Counted from the stretch's first letter, positions 12,348 through 22,441 are shown. The stretch: DNA of 64,000 nucleotides from Lytechinus variegatus (GCF_018143015.1 NC_054756.1:14144902-14208901), one strand, 5' to 3'. Notes: generated by a model not told the origin, from the sequence alone. A program made the numbers and translations.

Positions 12348-12793
12348 AAAGCGGAAGTTCACCCTGACAAAAGGTGTATTGTAAAAAAAAGCAGAAAGAT
12401 AATAAAAAATATTGCCAAAGGTTTGAGAAAAATACATAACAGAATAAAAAAAATTAAATTATTTGAATTGAGACGTCAATGCGAGCAGCTTCCATATGGT
12501 ATAAAAAATGAAATGTCATTTTCTCAGAAAATTTAAAATGTACCTTTAGTATAATCAATAGACAAATCATTTCACACCCGTTCCTAAAAATAAAACAAAA
12601 AATAAGTCATCACGATACATATAAACTTGAAATTTATGCATTTTATATTGCATAACGGGTCAACTACTTGTTTATTACGTCACAAATCCAAAAATTAAAA
12701 TTCTAATGGACTTTCGTCAAACCTTCACCAGTATTTTAAAGTTCTATTTCTGCTATGTGTACAACAAACTTTTCTTCAGGGTGAACTTCCCCT
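12348..12793. repeat. Foldback/MITE element, ends GCGGAAGTTCACCCTGA
   Basis: The left end AAAGCGGAAGTTCACCCTGA is mirrored by TCAGGGTGAACTTCCCCTCTT at the right. The ~445-bp AT-rich body has no coding frame. It lies in intron 2 of receptor A. Confidence 0.75.
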
Positions 12794-13007
12794 CTTGATG
12801 AAATGTGTATGAATCTCTGCAGGAGTTTATTATCATATCGGGATGCCAGATCAATTTCAAATCGTTGGTCATTACATGTACACGAACCGCATTCAATGAA
12901 TGTTATGACGTCAGTAAAAAACGAAACAATTCAAACATAAATCGACGCGAGATGAAGATTTTTTAATATCATACCATCGACATAACGGTTACACTTCGTA
13001 ATTCCGA

Positions 13008-13515
13008 AGGTGCGTAATTCCGAAGGTTCTTTATTCCGAAGGTTCGTAATTCCGAAACACGCAAATTGCCTATACCTCAATGTTCGTTAATCCGAAAACG
13101 TAAAAGAGTTCGTTAATCCGATCATTTGTGGCGTTATTCCAAAGGTTCGATAATCCGAAAACGAAATAAGGTTCGATGTTCCGAAGGTTCGTTAATCCGA
13201 AAACGAAATAAGGTTCGTTGTTCCGAAGGTTCGTTAGTCCGAAAACGAAATAAGGTTAGTTAATCATTTAGTTTTCGGACTAACGAACCTTCGGAATTAC
13301 GAACCTCATTTCTTTTTCGGATTAACGAACCTTCGGAATTACGAACCTCACTTTGTTTTCGGACTAACGAACCTTCGGAATTAGGAACCTCATTTTTTTT
13401 TCGGACTAACGAACCTTCTGAATTACGAACCTTTGGAAATACGAACCTTCGGAATAACGAACTTTTGGAATATCCGAACCTTCGGAATAACGAAGCTTCG
13501 GAATTACGAATGTAT
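13008..13515. repeat. Word palindrome, unit GGTTCGTTAATCCGAA
   Basis: The left half repeats GTTCGTTAATCCGAAAACG and GGTTCGTAATTCCGAA; from about 13265 the right half repeats the reverse complement (TTCGGACTAACGAACC, TTCGGAATTACGAACC). The centre is near 13255. The minus-strand frame across it, with repeated NSEGSLVRK, is a by-product of the repeat. Confidence 0.88.
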
Positions 13516-13759
13516 GCGGACATAACTATCCCAACCTCGATCAAATGATATTTCATACACTAACAGCAATGAATGAATCTTCTATTGCAGCGAATTCCAT
13601 GATGTTGCGCACTCATTTATTCTCTTACTCCTTAAAAAAAACTTTACAAAAAATAAATTAATTAATTTATTCTTTATTATATAATATTTCTATCAATCAT
13701 TATTTTATTCCCTCATTCATCTTTTTTTCATTTTAGTTCGTTTTAGTGACATATGAAAG

Positions 13760-14119
13760 CTGTTGAATCCCTTTTAAATCCTCCCCATCCAATTATAGAT
13801 TTTGAAATACCCGTTTCCGGACATTTTGCCATGACATGCACAGGCGGTTCTCAAGGTGAGGAATATCCGCTAACATTGATCATGTTGATGCACGCCACGC
13901 AAATTAGGTCATCGGAACCACGTGGTCTCCTCTCAAGAGTCAATCGGAGCAATAACACGAAATTGCGAGTTGAAGCCGATGACGAAGATGGATTCACAGG
14001 ACCATGGTATATAGTATTTGGTGGACACCAACTTATGAATATTACTGTACAAGACATTGTGAATGGAAGTACAACCATCAACGTCACTTCCCGGGACTTT
14101 CAAATTCGTCAACGTATTG
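13760..14119 (+). CDS. Receptor A exon 3: Ig-like ectodomain, first half
   Basis: The 360-base exon reads phase 1 to phase 1 and ends at donor GTAAGA (14120). It contains GHFAMTCTGGS, like the B strand of an Ig fold with its cysteine, then WYIVF, and ends STTINVTSRDFQIRQRIG, like strands D-E before an F strand. The partner DKMYTCNHTA (F strand) opens the next exon. Several N-x-S/T sequons suit an extracellular protein. Oddity: the first two AGs after the pyrimidine tract (13738 region and 13746) give an early stop; only a third AG at 13758-13759 keeps the frame. The exon may use that AG, or be decaying. Confidence 0.5.
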
Positions 14120-14344
14120 GTAAGATTCAATCATTGTGTCATTCACTTAGAAATGAAGGTGTGTTTTTTTTTCTTTACCCAGGAGGGCTCTTATTGAGCG
14201 GACAATGCTTTAAAATTCTGGTAGATCATCCATTTTCACTCGGAAACAAATGGCCTCCTTTTTTAGATCAGGGGCCCGTTATATTAAAAAAATGATTTTG
14301 AATTAAGATTCCATAATTACTGATTTTTTTCTTCGAATTTATTA

Positions 14345-14560
14345 GCTAATACACTGTACAAACTGCGGTGTTAAAACTGATACAAATTGGTGTTAATAAA
14401 GGACCACACCCTGAGGTGTTAAAATTACACCCAAGAGATTAAACATAACACCAAAGAGTGAAAATGTAACAACAAAAGGTGTTGTAATAACACCTATAGT
14501 TGTAAAACTAACACCACAAATTTAACACCGGTGTAAAATAACTGGTGTGGTCATCTATGT
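14345..14560. repeat. GGTGTTA/TAACACC inverted-word repeat
   Basis: Short phrases GGTGTTAAAA and TAACACC recur in both orientations between ACACTGTACAAACTGCGG and CCGGTGTAAAATAACTGGTG. It is a foldback element in intron 3 of receptor A. Confidence 0.6.
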
Positions 14561-15044
14561 ACATCTATGTACCACAGTTTTTGCTGTGTTCCAATCTAGA
14601 AGGCATTTTTCATTACAAGTCTTTATGAAATCGGCACGAGGATAATGGTAGCTTTTGACCCCAGGTTGAATGAACGAACATAAAACTACTTGTGAATAGA
14701 TGTTGTATAATAAAATACAAAGCGCCGATGCGTGGTATTGTTGACATAATGAATGATGATAATTATACAATATATCCTAATTGAGACGATTTCATTGATG
14801 CTTTAGTCATACCATAGTCTGTAGGTTTGTATTCCATTGAATTATCTGTTTTATCATTCTGATATGAAAAACATTCATTTGCTTTTCGATAGATCTTACG
14901 TGTTTTAGGAAGAAGGTGCACACAACCCTTGTCTAATCTAATACAGTTTTGTGAAACATAAAATTTGTTTCTTTTTTATATAGTAATTAGTTTCCCTTGT
15001 TTATTTAGCAATACAGCATAGTGTTTTTATTGCATAAAGAGGTT

Positions 15045-15242
15045 CAGTACACTCAAAACGCTCTTTAAAATTTTAAGCACTTTGTCTAAGCCCATCACTC
15101 AAACAATTACTGATTAAACATGTTAAACAACTGTTTACACTTTTTAAACAAGTTGTTTAAACAAATACAAAAAAAGCAACAAAAAACCCTTGGTTTTAGA
15201 GTGACAGGCTTAAACAATGTGCTATTTTTTTTTACTGTATAT
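15045..15242. repeat. Possible small inverted-repeat element
   Basis: TTAAGCACTTTGTCTAAGCC on the left is mirrored with mismatches by GGCTTAAACAATGTGCTA on the right, with TTTAAACAA-type words between. Its exact ends are not clear. Confidence 0.4.
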
Positions 15243-15383
15243 GAAGCATAAGAGGACTTTAAGAAACAGGAATAGCTGCATGTTAAAGAATGAAAGGCGA
15301 TTTTGATATTATGTTTAACCAAAAGTAATCTTGTTTGCGTTTACTTATTTCTGTCACATTTCATGCTGGGGTAATCACCACAG

Positions 15384-15443
15384 ACGTCATGTATATGTCT
15401 GGTTCATCTGGCGATAGTGTTGCATCCGAGTGTCGGTCTGAAG
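15384..15443 (+). pseudogene. Orphan exon resembling receptor A exon 2
   Basis: A 60-base phase 1-to-1 segment is bounded by CACCACAG and GTAGAT. At DNA level TGTATATGTCTGGTTCATCT and its continuation resemble the Cys-rich end of exon 2 at 12162, including the GTAGATAT donor, but the matching frame is shifted. In the gene's phase it stays open. It would interrupt the Ig-like fold if spliced in, so it is more likely a relic or a rare alternative exon. Confidence 0.35.
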
Positions 15444-16157
15444 GTAGATATACCCCCAAATTGTTAATGATAGACACTGTAGGTTTCTGATCAAAGGTAC
15501 TTTAAAAAAAAACGGTATCGCATTTCTTCATATGTATTTTCTTATTTCTTATGCATTCCCTTCTATCTACTTTTTAATTTCTATTGTATTTTCGGTCGAA
15601 ATCATAAGCGACGTTATTCTGTTCATGAACAAGACAAAATTATTTGAGTTTAATCAGCAAAAGAAGAGATTGTGGTACATTTGTGAATTGTTGGCTTAAT
15701 ACATAATTTCCATTGGCATATAGCAATACTGGCGAAGACATTATTTCGTTTATTCGCCACGAATGATCAAGTACTTTGTTAAGCTATGTGCCTCATAAGG
15801 TCTTTTCGGTTCATTTCCATAGATTTTGAGAAAAAAAAGTTGGGAAGGAGAATCGGATTGGAAGTAGATTGATTTGATATAATGATAAATCACAATAATT
15901 GAAATGATTAAGAGGCAATAATACTGAATAAATACTACTGAGTTTGAGGAAACTATTGGAAATCGATTGGTTAAAATGAATGCCCTATTAATCACCATCA
16001 CTTTAGTTTAAAGCATGAAAAGGCAGAATTACCCCCTTCCGGGATATCCCAGAACTATTTTTGGTACGAAGTCAGTGCTCTTCCAAAAATCCTTATTCAG
16101 ATCACTGTCTGTTGATAATATCAAACACTTTCCAGTCCTCTCCAATGTAGGCCTATA

Positions 16158-17142
16158 CAGTGCGTATCAAAAAAAGTTTACACTTTGAAAAAGCCTTGGG
16201 AATTCAAAAATATACAACATGTGGGTAATTTTTTCACATATAATCTTGGGTTTGCGTCTCATCTATCCAATGAAAGATATAGTTCTGACAGAAATTTACA
16301 TTTGAGTGAGCACTGTCCATTTTTGTAAAACTCGCAGAAATTTGTTTGCGCAAAAATGCTTGTTTTCACACTGTGCCAAAGGGAAAGGGCGAAATCAAAC
16401 TTACCCTGCGTAACATTTCTCATACATTTCCCTTGCACTTTTAGTCAATTGTAAAAAAAAAAACGGATACATTTTAGCATTTTGTAACAATTTTGCCACC
16501 CGAATTGAAATTTCAACATTTAGTAAGCACAACCTTTACCCTTTTGTGCCAGCTGGATCTGAGGACATAAATGAATCTGAACAAAAGTGTATATCAGACA
16601 TATCCAGCATTTTTTATCTCCAGAGTTTTTATCATTTAAAGTGTGTTTACATTTTATTTTTCATTTAATACTTGTTTCTCCACACTTTTCACAAGCTTGA
16701 CAATGATTACCAAATTAAAATCAAGCCTAAGCAATTTCATGTAAATCACAGCTCATTGAAAAGCAAATACCGTCACGATGGCCTCGGTGTGTGGGGGAGT
16801 GGGGTAAGCGTAATGCACTCTTCGAAGTGTTTTGGGCAAGGAAACAAGTTTAAAAAGGTAAAAGATATCTTCAAATCAATTTTACTAGCTGAATTCCATG
16901 TTTTCTTCATGATTAAGGTCTACTTTTATTTGCATAACTATTTCAAAGTTCTGCGCAAATCATTTTTCACTAACTTTTCAAAAGTGGTGCTCACTCAAGC
17001 GGAAATATTTTTCGACAGTTATATCGTCATTTCCTTAAATAGATCTGTACCAATGTTAAAATGTGGAAAAATCTTCAGGATATTACAAATGTATAATGTT
17101 ACAGGATTTTTCCAAAGTGTAAACTTTTTTTGATACGCACTA
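16158..17142 (+). mobile_element. ~980-bp non-autonomous DNA transposon, copy 3
   Basis: Same family and orientation as 10609-11585, with left end CAGTGCGTATCAAAAAAAGT, right end GTGTAAAC...GATACGCACTA and TA flanks. The internal open frame at 16672-17133 has a counterpart in copy 2 but no recognisable domain. It lies in intron 3 of receptor A. Confidence 0.8.
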
Positions 17143-17286
17143 TAGAAGGAGCTATCATAAACAAAGATATATTGGATACACATGGAAACATCCTATGTCT
17201 TTGACGACTATGACAAAGTCGACATGCCCAAGGGGAAACGGTTGAGTCTATTTGGAACCAATCTGACTTGGCAGAGTTTTCATGTT

Positions 17287-17459
17287 ACACTCTAAAAAAT
17301 GAAGTGCTAATTCAGCTCTTAAAGAGCGTGTATAGTGACTGCACTTCGGAGTGCTGATTTTCCTCGTTCAAATTTGAACTAGACAAAACAGCACTCCGAA
17401 GTGCAGTCACTATACACGCTCTTTAAGAGCTGAATTAGCACTTCATTTTTTAGAGTGTA
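17287..17459. repeat. Near-perfect hairpin MITE, ends ACACTCTAAAAAATG
   Basis: Two arms of about 75 bases, from ACACTCTAAAAAATGAAGTG to GACTGCACTTCGGAGTGCTG and the reverse, are essentially perfect complements around a ~25-base loop. The near-identity of the arms implies recent insertion or ongoing correction. Confidence 0.9.
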
Positions 17460-17571
17460 TTATGATTTAAGCTTGGTCAGAGGCCTGATTGAAGTTTTCC
17501 CCTCCATAAAAAAAAATCAATGAGAAGTATTAATGATTTAACAGAATGAATTTGTTCTTGAACTTTTATAG

Positions 17572-17786
17572 ATGCTGATAATGACAAGATGTATACATGT
17601 AACCACACAGCCATTAACTTCGATGCGATTTTGGTCTCTGTTTGTAACATCGGACCGTTCTGCCGCCGGTTTTTGTGTGATACAGATAAAAAAAATGTTA
17701 GAATTGAAAGAATGAAGAACGAGAGACCGAGAGTCAGGTGCCGGAGTAGGCCTACCAATCCTACACAGCTCACCAACCAAATATTG
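17572..17786 (+). CDS. Receptor A exon 4: Ig-like ectodomain, middle
   Basis: The acceptor is CTTTTATAG (ending 17571), the donor GTAAGC at 17787; it enters in phase 1 and leaves in phase 0. It opens DADNDKMYTCNHTA, matching the D-x-x-x-Y-x-C-x-A F strand that closes an Ig domain begun in exon 3. ILVSVCNIGPFCRRFLCDTD follows and may begin a second, poorer Ig-like fold. Splitting an Ig domain at the F strand is unusual but allowed. The domain call rests on these motifs only. Confidence 0.5.
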
Positions 17787-18132
17787 GTAAGCAAAGTGGG
17801 AGAAGTAATTGGAGAAGTGCTATTTAGACTGTGTCTATATTTATTTTCAACAGTAGTCATTTTTGTAAGGAACGCACCAACTAAAAGTCAACGAGAAACA
17901 AGAACAAAATAACAAAGTTGAGACAAAATGAAGAAACACTAGCTTCAATGTACTGTAGCGTTGAAAGGTCACGAGATTGATTGTATTGATCTCAAAACAA
18001 ATGGATTACTACCCGAACTCTGTGCATACTTTATGGGGGATTGTGTATAATTGTAAATTTCGAGGCAATATCTATACTACAAATCCTCTAAATAGAAATA
18101 TAACGTAAATCAAAATTAATTCTCACCCTAAG

Positions 18133-18370
18133 ATTACAATTGATGTACATGAAGACGGTGATTATGTCCACAACATAACACTCCACATTCTGGAGCTCAT
18201 CGATTTGAGCACACTCCTGACAACTAAAAGCGTTGTAACATCTTCCATGGCGTTATCGAGTGATCCAGCAACTGCTTCATCGACGACTGAAGAAATAAGA
18301 GCAGAAAGTACGACCTTGGCATCAACTCCAGGACCAGATCCAGGAACTAATGGGGAAACCTCGTCTTCAG
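18133..18370 (+). CDS. Receptor A exon 5: Ig-like C-terminal edge and Ser/Thr stalk
   Basis: It begins in phase 0 with ITIDVHEDGDYVHNITLHIL, like the E to G strands of an Ig-type fold (the D-G-x-Y is present, the usual cysteine is not), then turns into Ser/Thr/Pro-rich sequence (TLASTPGPDPGTNGETSSS) typical of an O-glycosylated stalk. Donor GTAAAC at 18371 is good and phase 1. The acceptor AAG at 18130-18132 has a weak pyrimidine tract, but it matches the phase 0 end of exon 4. A different 5' boundary is possible. Confidence 0.55.
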
Positions 18371-18497
18371 GTAAACACACGTAGTGCACTAAGTCAGATT
18401 TCGTGGTGATCGATGACTCGCTTTTATCAAGATTAAAATTATTCCACTTCATAAATTTTCTTCATTCTCGTCCCTCTCCCTTATTCTTAAACCGCAG

Positions 18498-18647
18498 CTG
18501 TTAGAACCTCACAGATGCTGGTGTCGGATGTTACAACAACTACTTCATCGATGACCGAAGACATGTTAGTAGATATGACCACATTGTCATCAGCAATGAT
18601 AACAACAGAACAAGATTTAGGAACCAATAGAAGAATATCGTCAACAA
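18498..18647 (+). CDS. Receptor A exon 6: Ser/Thr-rich stalk
   Basis: A 150-base phase 1-to-1 exon with acceptor AACCGCAG and donor GTAAGG. It encodes DVTTTTSSMTEDM, TTLSSAM and ITTEQD stretches. Such composition points to a mucin-like spacer carrying the ectodomain away from the membrane. It resembles exon 5's second half (TSSMALSSDPATASSTTEE), so the two probably arose by exon duplication. Confidence 0.68.
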
Positions 18648-19330
18648 GTAAGGATGAGAACATAGTCAGATCTAGTTGTAGACCTCTTCTTATCGTTGTG
18701 AACTTCAGAGATTACAAAATACTCCATTCAACAATTGTAGGTGCTCTTCTGGTTGTTTTAGTGTTTTTCCTTGTTTTCTTCACCCTTTCCATCTTCAGTT
18801 CTACTTATTTGTCTCTGTATTTTTCTTGAGTTTGCTGTCGCTCTTCTTACTTCTGTCTTGTTTTTTAATTTCCATGTTATATTCTTTTTTTTTGTAACTC
18901 TAATTCTGAAAACATGATGCGATCCAGGCGCTCCGCTATAATGGGGATAGGAGGGAACACATTATTGATTTTTCAAGTATTTAACAAGCAGGAAAGAGAG
19001 AGGATTTTTTCTAATATGGTTCTTACTACCACAAGGTAGTATGCGGAAATCGAGAAAGGTGTAACTGCGTGCGCGTGTGTGTTTATGAGGGCGGATGGGC
19101 CAGAGGGCTAATCCAAATTTTTAAAGCACAAATTCCTCAAGTGCTTCTTCATAAATATTAATTTCACGAAGAAAAGAAAACTTCTTACAAATCAATTCTT
19201 GCATAGGGCCCTATTGCCCTTCATTCATCAATCCTTTCTCAGTTATCAACCATTTATGACTCATTCGTTAATTACTTAGTTTAATAAGCTTGGACAGATG
19301 CACAACTACTTTATTCTCTATTAACCACAG

Positions 19331-19412
19331 ACCCTATTAGCTCAATAATTCCAGCCGTTGTTGTCGTGTTTCTGCTGATTGTTGCCATTGGAGTCATCTG
19401 CTACAAGAGAAG
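19331..19412 (+). CDS. Receptor A exon 7: transmembrane helix
   Basis: After AACCACAG the exon encodes NPISSIIPAVVVVFLLIVAI and then GVICYKRR: one hydrophobic helix of about 22 residues, a Cys and a basic stop-transfer anchor. It enters in phase 1 and leaves in phase 2 at GTATCA. The counterpart in gene B (60603-60705) ends in the same VICYKRR with the same phases. The basic side faces the cytoplasm, placing the tail inside the cell. Confidence 0.82.
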
Positions 19413-19466
19413 GTATCATCTTCGTAATGTTATTTTATCATTCTTATTTGTAGACTTTCTATATCT

Positions 19467-20310
19467 ACACAGTAAAACGCTGATTAAGATTTTATACAAC
19501 GCTGTTTACTATATGAACCTTACAGTATTTGTTCAACCGTTTAAACAATCATGTTTAATTTATTGAAGATTAGATATTGAAAATTAAACTTTGTTGCTTA
19601 AGATTTAAACGCTTCACTCTAAAAATTCGAATGTTAAATCAACATTTGAAAGGTTGGAGGAGTGACTACATTTTCCAAATGTTACATCCAACCTTGTAAA
19701 AAGCTGAATCCAACATTTAAAGAGAAATTCCAGTAGTTGCAGTTAACACTGATTTCATGAGAAAGTCTGTAAAACAAGGCTTAATTGCCAGTATATCATC
19801 GAGGATCTAGATCTGGTACAGTTACATTAACTGGACTTTGTGAAATCTTGAAATATACGCTGAAAAATGTTCACACCGAAAATCCCCAACACAGATAAGC
19901 GCACGTGGGACAATGTATAATAATTGCTTAGGGCGTCGGGCCCGACGCCCTACCCGAATCTCGTGCTTATTTGCTGATTTCTCAGCAATTACACAATTTC
20001 TTCCAGAATCCTTTGGCACATGCGTTTTATTTATACAAACAGACACTTTAGTGGTCATTTCATTGGATTCTGTACGAACTCATTTTGATATCGTTACCAA
20101 AAATGGCATTTACCTTTAAAGTGATGGGTAGAACCAGTTAAATTGGTAAATGCAACATTAAGAAAATGTTGTCACTCCTCCAACCTTTCAAATGTTAAGT
20201 TAACATTTCTTGTTTTTAGAGTGTTGTTTAAAATGTTTCAACAATTACGGTAAGGTTCATATAGTAAACAGCGTTGTATATATATATATATATTTTTTTT
20301 TTTACTGTGT
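19467..20310. mobile_element. Outer inverted-repeat element, split by another
   Basis: The ends ACACAGTAAAACGC and TTTACTGTGT and the inner blocks TATACAACGCTGTTTACTAT and its reverse complement near 20250-20280 are mirrored. The centre is occupied by the separate element at 19615-20223. It lies in the intron between the membrane and tail exons of receptor A. Confidence 0.75.
19615..20223. mobile_element. Inner MITE, ends CACTCTAAAAATTCGAATG
   Basis: TIRs of about 50 bases contain AGGTTGGAGGAGTGAC on the left and GTCACTCCTCCAACCT on the right. It sits inside the outer element at 19467-20310, so it inserted later. The body holds GGGCGTCGGGCCCGACGCCC, a perfect 20-base palindrome near 19930. 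There is no transposase. Confidence 0.85.
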
Positions 20311-20785
20311 ATGACATATCTTTGATTGTGGCTGAGACGCATTATGTTATTTGAATTTATCATTAGTCAATCATATACAGATCTGAAATAAAGACACTTT
20401 CTTAAAGATGGGGTCCATTGGTCTATCTGCAGTGAAGAAAGACCGCTGTCCGCCCCTCACCATACATGCTTTCATCCGATTCCAAAACAAAGAAGAGACA
20501 CACATTAGGTTTGATTGCAAAGATTACTTCCAAGAAGTAAACATGACTAATATTTAGAAAAGAGCCCATTTTAAAGCAATTTCATACATCAGTTCATTTC
20601 TCTTATCACGTCCTTGACAGGGCAAACAGACCCACCAATCTACATCAGTCTATTAAACACTATATTGAACAAACAAGATTGGAATACATGATTGAATATG
20701 CTTCATTAACTCTTTGAGATGATTATGGTTTGAAATCACCCAAATCTTGAATTTTATTCTGTGTTTCATTTTGGTCTTCCTGTAG

Positions 20786-22409
20786 ACAAAAAGTGTCAAA
20801 ACCAGCCATTCAGGATTATCAACGTGACTCCATGACCGTTCTCAATCCAGGTTTTACCAGCACTGGTGTCGACCAAAATGACTACATAGAATGTTTAAAC
20901 CCCGTAGAGGGTGCTACAATGCCTGTATCTTCAGGGGAAAGTCAACAATCACACGAATACTCCGACTTACCTGCAACCGTGCAACCTTCTAAAGAAGGTG
21001 ACGATTTTATTTATAATGAGGTTGGAGAACAGGATTATAATGTATTGTTTGGAGGAAAAGAACATGGCGATTATCACGAGTACAATCTACCAGAAAATGC
21101 ACGAAATACGAAAAGCGGTACATATCAAGATCTCTTGAAACAAGAAATTTCGGATAACACTAGTTCCCACCAACATGTCCAAGGCTCTGAATGGAGAGGT
21201 GTTGGGCTTACTTTGGGCGGTGACAAAGAGAAAGCCCTGAAGCACCAAAGGGGTGAAACTGAAACAGACAAAAGATATGAAAACTTACGTGATGGCGATT
21301 CCGACTACACTTCTCTTCTGCGCGAGGGTTCACCTGGGAGTCCTGCTTCGCCGAAAATTCCCTTAAATGCAGGCTCTGAACTACCAAGTTCAGTTACTGA
21401 CCAACGAAGTGAAGACATCTACAATGAGGTCGGAGAAGAAGACTACAATACCCTGTTTGGGGGTAAAGAACAAGGTGATTATCATGATTACACCCTTCCA
21501 GGATGTCCACAGAAAATACCGAGTGCACAAAAAATGCAAAATGCACCTTACCAAGATCTTCTGATACATGGAAAGCAGGAAAATATTTTCAAGCCGAAAC
21601 ATCTGGACTCTCAAGATCAAAATGAGAGAATGGTTCAGGCTGAAACGGATAATGAAGGATACCAGGATTTGCGTAAGGGTGATAACAATTACACGTCCCT
21701 CCATCTTAACTCTGATACACCTTCGAAACCTGACGAGAGTCAGGTCAACGAGTCTCTCTCACGAATGGATACTAATTACCAGGGACTTCGGAAGAGCGAT
21801 CCGGAGTACGCATGCTTGGAACCTAATGTAGACAATGAATATCCGATAGATCCAAAGACAGGCTCACTTTCAAACCCCGAATACCAGACTCTGGAGCCTA
21901 GCTCTGATTGTACTTTCGATGATAGTGATGACATCATTCCCGACTATGCAGTCTTAGAACAAACTGATATTGAGGCAGTAACTGATTGTAGCCCTAATAA
22001 TGATATAGCAAATGGCCAGGAACATACCTATGAATCCCTAAAGCGTGATCAAAGGAATCCTGGTGCAGAGAAAGGGGTGATATCTGATTATGAAGATCCT
22101 GTACAGGTTATTCCAGAAGAGCCATACGACAATCTCCAACGAAAGGAATTGTCAAAATCATTTTATCCACACGCAATGGAAGAGAAGGATGGCGATGGTT
22201 ATGAAGATCCTCGTCTTGCTGTTGAAGATTCCGCCAACGCCTATCAGAGCTTGGACAGCCTCGGATCTCCAGAGCACGATCAGACCAATGAAGAGAGCGA
22301 CTATTCACACCTTCAGAGGAACCCCAGAGAAACAACCTCCAAAGACTTGATCCATGTTCTTGATTCAAATAATCATTATGGGAAACTTAACTTTGAAGCA
22401 AAAGAATAG
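20786..22409 (+). CDS. Receptor A exon 8: multi-ITAM cytoplasmic tail
   Basis: The final exon (acceptor CTTCCTGTAG, phase 2) encodes about 541 residues with 30 tyrosines, 20 in YxxL/V motifs. Three exact ITAM spacings YxxL-x6-YxxL occur: YENL..YTSL (21276-21317), YQDL..YTSL (21660-21701) and YQGL..YACL (21777-21818). Other sites are YEDP twice (Crk-type YxxP), YDNL (Grb2-type YxN) and NPEY (PTB-type). A module IYNEVGEQDYNVLFGGKE...YQDLL...YTSL occurs twice (about residues 73-175 and 209-303 counted from 20793). No kinase or other enzyme domain is present. It would act as a phosphotyrosine scaffold under the membrane; the adaptor assignments are inferred from consensus motifs. Confidence 0.88.
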
Positions 22410-22435
22410 CATGGGACAGTGTCGTCGTCTATCAA

Positions 22436-22441
22436 ATAAAG
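22436..22441 (+). promoter_or_regulatory. Polyadenylation signal of receptor A
   Basis: AATAAA lies 27 bases after the stop codon of the tail exon. It is close to the stop; other AT-rich signals further on could be used instead. Confidence 0.45.

Larger units (their letters stand above)
8018..22409 (+). other. Receptor gene A: Ig-like multi-ITAM membrane receptor (gene model)
   Basis: Eight exons: 8018-8084, 12162-12263, 13760-14119, 17572-17786, 18133-18370, 18498-18647, 19331-19412 and 20786-22409. Their lengths sum to 2838 bases, exactly 946 codons including stop. Order: signal peptide, short Cys-rich piece, Ig-like ectodomain, Ser/Thr stalk, one membrane helix, 541-residue tyrosine-rich cytoplasmic tail. 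It is a predicted type I membrane receptor that would signal through SH2-domain proteins after Src-family phosphorylation. The tail, membrane and stalk exons are strong; exons 3 to 5 are less certain because one acceptor and one polypyrimidine tract are poor. Introns hold several transposons. Gene B downstream shares the signal, membrane and tail exons but not the ectodomain. Confidence 0.7.

Noticed and set aside
13260..13556. Minus-strand open frame with repeated NSEGSLVRK peptide
   Set aside because: It is the word palindrome at 13008-13515 read as protein; the period is that of the DNA phrase and no gene signals are present.
14120..14295. Extension of receptor A exon 3 to a stop at 14295
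   Set aside because: The frame runs through a good GTAAGA donor into low-similarity sequence; the spliced continuation at 17572 restores the F-strand motif.
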